A DNA stretch of 64,000 nucleotides from Ambrosia x helenae (Eukaryota > Streptophyta > Magnoliopsida > Asterales > Asteraceae): the NCBI GenBank assembly GCA_030844895.1, contig CM061229.1:104902975-104966974 (forward strand). Reading direction: 5' to 3'. Of this stretch, positions 55,613 to 64,000 are shown in pieces. Each line of letters starts with the position of its first letter. Position 1 is the stretch's first letter. A program made the position numbers and the translations under genes. The notes under the pieces were generated by a model that saw only the letters and a list, made by a program, of their open reading frames with translations, searched no databases and was not told the DNA's origin.

Positions 55613-58271
55613 TGAAACACCCCAACCGATGGCGGAAACATCGAGGTGTCACGTAGTGACGATTGTTCAATAGCTCATGGACTAAAGTGTAAATTTGAAT
55701 ACATTGATTTAAATAATTTATTACATTGAAATGAAATATAACGATTCTAACTGTCAACTAAACTGAAAATACAATGAATCAAAATCTAACTATAAATCCG
55801 AAAGCTTAAAAGATGCATCACAAAACAACCTGAAACATGTACAAAATGATTTGGTCAATACAAAAATTGTATTGGTGAGCATACCCTGTTTAAATAAATA
55901 TAGTAGAAAAGTGTTTAGCAATTCATGTGTCGTATACTGTTTGCAATTATGTAATAAGTGGTATCCGGGTCAAATCAACCCTAAGAGAAGAAAGCAGATA
56001 TATATAGTATGCGCTAGTAGTAATGTAATACATAGCAATGACGAGGACTCTCAACAGAGTCACAAGGGTATAAACCATAGTACTATTCATTGAAATGCCA
56101 GGCCGCCCAGCGGTTAATGATTTGACAGGTCATAGATACAAGAAATGACATAAGCAAACACACATGAGAATTGCATTTAGTAAAAGAAATAGAAACTTGA
56201 TAGTAAGTACATGAGTCACCCCGAAATGTAAAATAGTAAAAAGGGGAAAGATATACTCACAGTTTACGAAAGCGATCAAAATCCACTTAAGCGATCGTGA
56301 GCTAAGTAATGGGAATTCCGAGGAATTCAACCTATAATGTGTAAGAATACTAATAAGGAAAATGTCTAAAAAGTCTAAGGTAACTAGGGTCTAAGGCATT
56401 AGGGTTTGCTAAGTCGATTTGGGGAATTAGAATTTTTATGATATGTCGCGTTAATGTAAAAGTTGTATATCTCAAATAATATATCAAAGTTTGTACCAAT
56501 TGAATATTTAGGTAAAAAAATATGTTTGAACAATTAAAGATAAAATGACGTAGTTTAATTATTGTAACTAATTATTGTAAATAAATACATTTATTATAAA
56601 CGTATAAATAAATGATTGTGAGTTACACAATGATCCAACAAAAACTAAGACTTTCCAACAAAGAAATATTTCTATTTTATAAGAAAAATATTTATAAAAT
56701 AGATATCAAATAGTATAAATATATAATTGATCAATTAAGCATAAATAAGACTAATAATACACGACATGATCCAAAAATTCTACTTTTATATAAAATAGAT
56801 GATTTCTTATGTAAATTAATAAAAATAATTTTCCCATAATTTTTATAAACTTATTTATATTTAAAACTGATTTAATGAGATTAAATCATGTTTAAATGAT
56901 TAAAATAGGAAAATCAATGAAAATAAATGTTTTCTAAACCAATAATTTTTATTTTAGTTCATGATGATGAGAAATAATTACTCAAAAAGTTTGAGGTTAA
57001 AATCATTAAAAATGAATTTTTAATCAATTAAATATGGTTTAAACAATTTAATTCAATAAAAATATATAAATAAGATATTTTCCAGAAAATAAAAGTGGGA
57101 TAATTTTCTATGAGTTGTCAAGAAACTACTCCTAAATTTTCATAATTTTTGGAGCAAAAATGAATTTATTATAAATATTTTAAATTTTGAATGAATTTTA
57201 GATGTATAGTATAAATGTTTATTATTAGGAAAATAAAAAAAAATATTTACAAAAAAAAAGGTGAGTGTGCCAGGGTTTGAACCCGGCTCCTCACGCTGCA
57301 GCCTCACAACAAATACCACTGCACTAGTTAGTGTTTTGTTGAAATCCAAGAAAGATAATTGTATTTATATTATAACTCTAATTCATCTTCTTCCCCAATT
57401 CAACCCATAAACCCTAACCTTAACCTCAAATCCAATTGCTCACATACTACAAGATTAACAGAAGGTATCTTGGGGCTTTTGATCCCCACAGAAAACTAAG
57501 TTAAATGACCCGAACAATTAGAACTTACAGGTTCGAAAAGTGACCGAGGAAAGATAAGAAAAAAAACGAGAGTTCTTCATGAATAGGAAGTGTTTCAGAT
57601 CCTGTTTGAGATTTTCGAATGTGAGTAAAGATCCAGAAAGGATCCCCAACTGTTTTAGCGAAATCAATTTATGGTGCTAGTGTTTGAAAACGTATGGTTT
57701 GTAGAATAATGATTATCGACGGTTACACACTTGAAGTCCGATTAACTCCATTTGAAACAGTTTAAATGTATGATTAATACTAGGAATTGAATAAATAACG
57801 AAAACGAAACGTCTTGGCCCCTTAAAAACGGATTAAACGATCCTAATCAATGGTTTCGAGTTGGCCGGAAAAGAATCCGGTCACCGGATTTCCTAACCGG
57901 GATCACGAACAGAAAGGGGAGGAGGGACAATTATTTTGATTTGAAACTTTTATAAAAATTGGCAGGAATAGTCCCTCTGGTTTAACTAGGTTAGTTTTAT
58001 TCTAGTTTAGTTAGTTTTCTCTTTATAAAACACTAACCAAGTTAATATAATTTAACCCAAATGTTTTAAAAACTTTATAAACTTAAACTTATGTTTTTTT
58101 TTTATCAAATCTTTTACGAATACCCGATCTATAATAAATATAAATGATTAAATTTTTAATTCGCTCTTACAATTAAATTTGAAAACGACGAAACTCACAA
58201 GGACTATAATGGAAATATTTGGAGGGCTATTATTGTCAATTTGATGAAAGATGAGGGTGACGGATGTCACA
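55613..58271 (-). repeat. LARD-2 right LTR
   Basis: 2659 bp, starts TGAAACACC, ends TGTCACA. Carries the second tRNA-like module (57260-57332). Confidence 0.9.
57260..57332 (-). other. tRNA-like module (LARD-2 right LTR)
   Basis: Same as 52206-52278: B box 57272-57286, A box 57314-57326, T-run 57251-57259 on the minus strand. Confidence 0.5.
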
Positions 58272-59675
58272 GGTGTCACGTAGTGACGATTGTTCAATAG
58301 CACATGGACTAAATTGTAAATATTAATAGCAAATAACTTCCATTATTCAAAACGAAATACAAAGAGTCTTAATAGAAATCTCAAACATAGAAAATAAATG
58401 TTCAACTTTTATTTAAGCACCAGGTCCAGCCTAAGCGTGAAAAGCATGCAAGATCTAACTTCACCTGAAACATGTACAAAATAATTTGTCAACACATATA
58501 ATGCATTGGTGAGTATAACCATTTTTGTTCAAACAGTAATTTGCAATTTATGTGCCTTGATGTTTGTAATATGTAAAAGGGTCAAAATCAAGCCTCACAT
58601 CGTTCAATAATCGTTCAAGAAAAACCATATCAATGACCAAGGACTTAACTCGTTCACGTAAGTCAAACAAGGGATATAATTCGTAGTACTACTCATTGTT
58701 AGGTGCGACCCAAAAGGTTAATGACTTTGACAAATCAATCATACAATTCACACAAAACATATCAAAGAGCACATTGCTTTGTAAATAACATACGTAAGTT
58801 TAATAATAATGGTACATGAATCACCCCAAGAGAGTAAATAGTAAAAAAGGGGAAAGATATACTCACAGTTTCGCTAATTGTAATTTCCACGAAAGTTTGT
58901 CGTAAGGACTTAGAATTCCGAAGAACTCAACCTATATATGATAGAATACTAATGAGGAAAATGACTTAAAAGTATAAGGCAACCAAAATCTAAGGTATTA
59001 TGGTTTACTAGACTTGTGTAGGGAAGATGGAGTTTTTTTTTTAATAATAATTTGAACAATAGTTTTGAAATAAATATATCACGATTAATTAAATAAGCGA
59101 CTAAAACACTTATGTATCCCACACTTAAAAACATTTTCTATTTTATAGAAAAATATCCACGAAATAGATTTTAGGATTTATATTTAATTAAACAATTTAT
59201 TATATCTAATTAAAATATATATAAAATAAAATAAATAATACGAGATATGATCCAACAATGATATTTTTATGAAAAATAATTATTTTCTGGTGTAAACTAC
59301 TGAAAATAATATTTTCATAATTTCTTTCAATTTATTTGTATTTAAAACGTATTTAATGAGTTTAAATAGGGTTTTAATGATTAAAAATAGTAAAAATAAC
59401 AAAAATAATCATTTTCTAAGAAATTACATTTTATTTCAGTTTATTATTCATAAAAAATAAATCTCCAAAAAATTTGAGGTTAAAATCACTTAAAATGAAT
59501 TTTTAATAATTTAATTATGATTAAAATAAATTAAATCAAGCAAAATAGGAAAATAATATATTTTTCAGAAAATAAAAACAGGATACTTTTCTTTTAGGTG
59601 TCAAGATGTTTCCCCTAAAGTTTCATAATTTTTGGAGTAAAAATCAATTTTCTAAGAATATTATAAGGTTTTAGC
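58272..59675 (-). repeat. Host family-A LTR, middle segment
   Basis: Continues the LTR tip at 50522-50558 after the duplicated GGTGT. Aligns in blocks with LARD LTRs (AAAGGGGAAAGATATACTCA at 58848, and the GGTGTCAAGATGTTTCCCC block at 59597). Older and more diverged than the LARDs. Interrupted at a TA run by the chain of TIR elements. Confidence 0.75.
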
Positions 59676-59686
59676 ATATATATATA

Positions 59687-60080
59687 GGTTTAGGATCCTG
59701 TACAAAGTACATTTTTCGTGAGAAGTGTGAGAAGGACTAAGAATTTACATGTAGACATCATGTTTTGGATTTAGGAATGATGTTTTAGGTTGTTTTAACT
59801 TGAAAAACACCAAACACAACAATCTAAAACACAATACAATGTATTATAGTCATTAAATTTAAAAAACAGTTAAAACACACAGCTAATGTTCTTAGCATGG
59901 TGTTTTAAGTTTTAAGCCTAAAATATATTGTTTTCGGTTTTTAATTGTTATGTTTGGTGTTTTTATAGGCAAAACAATCCAAAACATCACGACTAAGTTC
60001 AAAAAATGATGCCTAAGTATCAATTTTTAATACTTCTCACACTTCTCACAAAAAAAACACTTTGTACACGATCTTGACCC
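59687..60080. mobile_element. TA-chain element I (TIR, (TA)n flanked)
   Basis: Left end GGTTTAGGATCCTGTACAAA with GTGAGAAGTGTGAGAAG; the right end reversed gives GGGTCAAGATCGTGTACAAA with the same GTGAGAAGTGTGAGAAG. Flanked by TA runs 59676-59686 and 60081-60100. 394 bp, non-coding, rich in GTTTTA/TAAAAC words. Confidence 0.7.
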
Positions 60081-60100
60081 TATATATATATATATATATA

Positions 60101-60180
60101 GGATTTGGTTCAAATGAGAACCTTTTCCCAAATTGAGAACTAGAGAACCATTCTGGGCCACACATTTCTCTAAGGCAAAA

Positions 60181-60234
<54 letters not shown>

Positions 60235-60524
60235 AAAAATCGCTGCTTTATATGTAAGAAAAAAAATTTTTTTTATTTTTTTTTGTATTTTTTTTTTCAG
60301 TATACACATGTGTATAATTGCATTATACACATATGTATAATGCTATATACACATATGTATAACTGAAATATACACATATGTATAGCTGAAAAATGCTATA
60401 TACACATATGTATAATTGCTATATACACATATGTATAATTGCTATATACACATATGTATAAATGAAAAAAAAATTCAAAAAAAATTCAAAAAAAATTTTT
60501 CCTTGCATAAAAATGTGCGATTAA

Positions 60525-60560
<36 letters not shown>

Positions 60561-60650
60561 TTTTTTTTTTTTTTTTTTGCCTTTATATGAAATGTGTGGC
60601 TCAGAATGGTTCTCTCAGTTCTCAAATAGGGGTTGGTTCTCTTAGGATCT

Positions 60651-60656
<6 letters not shown>
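60101..60656. mobile_element. TA-chain element II (foldback, homopolymer core)
   Basis: The outer ~80 bp are inverted copies (GAGAACCATTCTGGGCCACA left; GAGAACCATTCTGAGCCACA from the right). Inside are A/T homopolymers of up to about 50 bases (60184-60232, 60528-60577) and a minisatellite (60301-60460). ORFs here encode only poly-Lys or poly-Phe and are not genes. Confidence 0.72.
60301..60460. repeat. TATACACATATGTATA minisatellite
   Basis: Seven copies of a near-palindromic 16-mer; the first, TATACACATGTGTATA, is a perfect palindrome. Spaced 22-30 bp by short linkers (ATTGCTA, ACTGAAA types), in the loop of foldback element II. Confidence 0.9.

Positions 60657-60718
<62 letters not shown>
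60657..60718. repeat. (TA)n microsatellite, about 31 units
   Basis: Uninterrupted TA run joining TA-chain elements II and III. Confidence 0.95.
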
Positions 60719-60720
<2 letters not shown>

Positions 60721-61848
60721 TAAGGGTTGCTATACAAAAACTTAATATTGTGAGAAGGGTAAGAAAGGCTCTCATCATGACAAGTGTCATATGGTAAAGG
60801 ATACAAAGGTAATTATACTAAAATAATTAAATTATTAAATTTAATCTTTATTAAATAAATGAGTGATTTTAGGGGATTAAGTATTAAAAATAGGAATATT
60901 TTTTTTTTGCCAAACGTATATCATGAATTCTCTCTGCAATATTGGAGCAATTATAGGAAATTATGTTTCAAAATATCATCCTAATATACAACAAACAGTA
61001 TATAATTCCGATGACTTTTATGTGTTCAAAACCTATTTTGCAAATTAGCGATTTCATAAAGAGATAACCCAGCAAGAGTTTGTGTTCAAAACCTTTTAAT
61101 TTTTATCACCATCATATCATGTTTGTGTTTTAACAATCTAGTATGTTTTATCACCATCGTTTCAAATAATATAGTGTGTTTTATCATAATCAGATCAACT
61201 TTGTGTTTCTACAGTCCCGTTTGTTTTATGATCATCATTATTTGGTGTTTTATAAGAATACACTCTGTTTTATGTTCATGTATGACAACACAGCGAAAAT
61301 AGGTTGTGTTTTATATTCATATTCCGTTATAAATCAATACTTAACATAAAACACATCTTTATTAACAACCCAACTAAATTGTTATTATAAAACACATTTT
61401 GATAAACAATCACTTAACCATGATGATAAAACACACTGTAATGATACCATCACCTATCCATGACGATAAAACACACTGAAGTTGAACAATTAGTTATCAT
61501 ATAATTAGAAAACACCTTATCAAGAAGCAATGAAAAAAACCCTATGCTTGGATGTAAATAAAAACCTTTATATGGAATTCATAAATAATGAGATTTGTTT
61601 GTTTCAAAATGTGGGTTTTTGACTTTAGAAGCGCAAATCAAGGAAAAATTCTGACGGTTTCATTATTTTTTAATTAAAAAGCTTGGCAATTTTACAAATA
61701 TGCCCCCAGACATCTAACTAATAATAATAATTAACACACTAATTACAAGATTGCCATCCTTTTAATCTCCACCCTAGATTGATCTCATCTAATGAACATA
61801 ATTCCTTCTTACCTTTCTCACAAAACACCTCTTTTGTATCATAACCTC

Positions 61849-61852
<4 letters not shown>
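60719..61852. mobile_element. TA-chain element III
   Basis: Left GGTAAGGGTTGCTATACAAA with GTGAGAAGGGTAAGAAAG; the right end reversed reads GGGTGAGGTTATGATACAAA with GTGAGAAAGGTAAGAAGG. The left half repeats TGTGTTTTAT words, the right half their complement ATAAAACACA, so the whole 1.13 kb is a loose hairpin. No ORF. Confidence 0.7.

Positions 61853-61924
<72 letters not shown>
61853..61924. repeat. (TA)n microsatellite, about 36 units
   Basis: TA run joining TA-chain elements III and IV. Confidence 0.95.
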
Positions 61925-61929
<5 letters not shown>

Positions 61930-62928
61930 GGGTTCTTGTAAGAAAATGGTTTTGTGTAGGAAGTGTAGGAAGTGTTTTCAACCATTATATTTAAAGATGG
62001 ATGGTGGAGATTAAAAGATGGGATGTGTTTAAAATCTAATTAATATATTATAGAAATTAAGGGTAATATCGTCAATATGTTTTTTAATTGAGGGTATCAA
62101 AGTCATTTGTATCAAAGTGTTTTGGAAACTGTTTTAATGCTCCTACATTAATGACTCTCTCTCTCATCTAAATATTATTATAGATAATTAATATTCATTG
62201 TTCTCTCTCTCTCTCTCTCTCTCCTACATTCAAACTCAATTCATCTTCCAAAATAAAACGCAATAACACCCACAATATCTTACGCGCCGGTTTGTATTCA
62301 TATTTTATAGTCATCTTCAATCCAACTTCTGCACATGTTTTAAACCTCCAACTAGCAGTGTTATAAAACACTACTAATTCACATCTGTTTAAAAACACTA
62401 TTGATTCGCATCTGTTTAAAAACATTACTGATTTGCGTCTGTTTAAAAACACCACTGTTTTGCACCGCGTTTAAAACACTATTGATTCGCATCTGTTTAA
62501 AAACACTACTGATTCGCATCTGTTTAAAACACTATTGATTTGCGTCTGTTTAAAACCACTACTGATTTGCGTCTGTTTAAAAACACTACTGATTTGCGTC
62601 TGTTTAAAAACACTACTGATTTGCGTCTGTTTAATAATTCGATTATTATAAGAAGATGAAGATTAAATCTGATTATTATAATAGATACTGAGATCATGTA
62701 GGAATTAAGAAGATGTTATGAATCAAGTTGAAAAGAAAGAATAATTAGTTATTTAATGATAATAAATCTTCATAATCACTAGAGGAAGTTGCTAAAAAAG
62801 TGGGATTGATATAATTAATAAAATGGTTAAAAAGTCTAAAATGCCCATCATCTCAAGTTTTAATTAGATTTAATCAAACGGTTGAAAACACTTCCTACAC
62901 AAAAAATTTTCCTACCGGATCCTCTACC
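61925..62928. mobile_element. TA-chain element IV
   Basis: Left AGGTAGGGTTCTTGTAAGAA with TGTGTAGGAAGTGTAGGAAG; the right end reversed reads GGTAGAGGATCCGGTAGGAA with TGTGTAGGAAGTG and TTTTCAACC on both sides. TA runs on both flanks (to 61924; 62929-62948). Contains a ~27-bp minisatellite (62360-62635). Non-coding. Confidence 0.7.
62360..62635. repeat. 27-28 bp minisatellite in TA-chain element IV
   Basis: About ten copies of a unit built on CTGTTTAAAAACACTACTGA with TTCGCAT or TTTGCGT variants. It creates a repetitive peptide on the minus strand (62195-62455) that is not a gene. Confidence 0.85.
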
Positions 62929-62948
62929 TATATATATATATATATATA

Positions 62949-64000
62949 ATTTATAGATAAAAGTAATAAAGAATAATAAAATAATAAATAAAAAAAACAG
63001 AAAGAAAATGTGGCTAACAGTGGGGTTCGAACTCAGACCCTTAAGCCATTCCAAACTTTGGTTAACCACTACACCACAATACCATAATGTTATTATCTTT
63101 CAACCAAAATAATATTTATACAAACTTTAAACTTCATCTTCTTCCCCAACCTATAAACCCTAATCCTAGATTTTTAGGAACCTTCAATTCGTAAAGATTA
63201 GAACCCGATTCAAGAGGGCTTTTAAAGAATATGGTTAAAGGAGTAAAATGGCACCAGAAACAAGAGCTTACAATACGTATTTCGACCGGAAAAAGAGCTT
63301 CAACACGCGACCAAAACTCACGAATTGGAGCCTTTCTAGACGTTTTTTACTTGGGGTTTTCTAATGGGTTTTGAAGGAAATGAGCACAGGAACCTAAAGC
63401 TATGCTTTATTTATATAGTGGTCTTGTAAATAGGGCGTTTCATCAAGCTTAAATATTCCGACGGTTACATAAGATTTTCGGTTTCTAGGATGAATTTAAA
63501 CGCGAATTGGGACAGTTTTGATGAGGGAATTCAATGGATTTCAATGAAGAAATGTAACCCCACCATTAAATCGAGTTAAAAACGCCTAACAACTCCAAAA
63601 TAACCTCGCCGAAATGAAGCTCCGGCCGCCGAAAAAGAATCGGCCGGCCAAAGGCCAAAACAACTTTTTTTCTTTATTTTTTTTAACTTTGAAGCATTGG
63701 TAATTTTAGTCCCTTAGTTAGTTTGGCTAGTTTACACACTTAATTTCTTATAAAACTTAACCAAAGTTAAGTTTTTCTAACCAAAACCTTTATAAAACTT
63801 TAAACTATATTTTTTTCCATCATTTATAACTTGACATCATATTATCAATTTTTTTTTCATCGTAAAACTTGACGTTTTCCAACATCCCTCGACAAATTTA
63901 TTTGAAGTTTTATAATAAAACGTATATAAATAAGATTTAACGAATAATGCAATATAAGTTTTATTTGTAATTTCAAAAGATCGTAATATGAGGACTAAAA
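62949..64000 (-). repeat. Host family-A LTR, last segment (runs off window)
   Basis: Resumes the LTR after the TA chain. Includes the tRNA-like module (63009-63079), the ATCTTCTTCCCCAA block (63136) and the TCTTATAAAACTTAACC TATA region (about 63747). The LTR tip is beyond 64000. Confidence 0.75.
63009..63079 (-). other. tRNA-like module (host LTR)
   Basis: Minus strand: A-box-like GTGGTGTAGTGGTTAAC (63061-63077), B-box-like GAGTTCGAACCCC (63022-63036), then TTTTC and further T-runs. Body unlike the other modules. Confidence 0.48.

Larger units (their letters stand above)
50559..58271 (-). mobile_element. LARD-2: complete non-coding LTR retrotransposon
   Basis: 7713 bp, LTRs 50559-53215 and 55613-58271 (about 2.66 kb), target duplication GGTGT (50554-50558, 58272-58276), PBS 55597-55610, PPT from 53216. 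The right LTR begins TGAAACACC instead of TGTAACACC. LTRs differ at fewer than ten sites by eye, so it is very young. The 2.4-kb internal region has no ORF but keeps the duplicated PPT (53216 and about 53480), the 9-bp-type dyad (about 54198), the tandem hairpin pair and the four-hairpin array (55155-55398). Same family as LARD-1 but with distinct LTR middle sequence. Confidence 0.93.

Noticed and set aside
60133..60745. ORFs of poly-Phe and poly-Lys on both strands
   Set aside because: They are translations of A/T homopolymers in a foldback element, with no protein-like composition.
62195..62455. Repetitive minus-strand ORF (VFLNRCES-type repeats)
   Set aside because: Produced by the 27-bp minisatellite of TA-chain element IV; no start context, not conserved.

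Overview
This is a window of a plant nuclear genome: AT-rich, intron-containing, and mostly nested transposable elements, with only two credible cellular genes. A eudicot is likely. The LTRs opening TGTAACACCCC and the SINE types fit Asteraceae, but that placement is an impression and not a result.

Layout. 1-18606: a minus-strand array of related LTR retrotransposons arranged LTR/internal/LTR/internal/LTR. One internal region has no coding capacity (948-3508) and one carries only an intact gag (14245-15363). A complete non-coding element (LARD-1, 3778-11490, target duplication CATAC) sits inside the middle LTR. 18607-19300: a small conserved plant gene with its own TATA box. 19640-26800: DNA transposons and retroposons: a PIF/Harbinger ORF1 relic, a PIF/Harbinger element with a broken transposase into which a hAT MITE has inserted, a long-TIR Mutator-like element, a CACTA-like palindromic MITE, a SINE and an RTE-type LINE tail. 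26876-36010: a Ty1/Copia element (minus) inserted in the LINE tail, split by a plus-strand gag-remnant LTR element (28607-32891, duplication GGTAG) that itself carries a SINE. 36018-44339: Helitron, Au-type SINE, a young non-coding LTR element (36902-40812, duplication TTTGT), another SINE, an L1 fragment, a Harbinger derivative, a second Helitron and a second hAT MITE. 45975-48282: a four-exon BTB/NPH3 gene of 600 codons. 49570-50521: hAT transposase relic, then a Copia 3' LTR and pol end. 50522-64000: another family-A LTR carrying LARD-2 (50559-58271, duplication GGTGT) and a chain of four TIR elements separated by (TA)n runs.

The LTR elements form one modular group. PBS, PPT, LTR tips and several small dyads are shared between family A (LTR starting TGTGACA) and family B (LTR starting TGTAACATCG), while the middles differ. 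None encodes protease, reverse transcriptase or integrase, so all must have been mobilised in trans; the intact gag-only copy resembles the class described as TR-GAG. The least expected signals are (i) tRNA-like modules with A box, B box and a T-run at equivalent positions of the long LTRs, with poorly conserved bodies; (ii) a four-hairpin array in the leader whose stems differ between units but stay largely self-complementary; (iii) a duplicated polypurine tract; and (iv) the (TA)n-linked chain of TIR elements.
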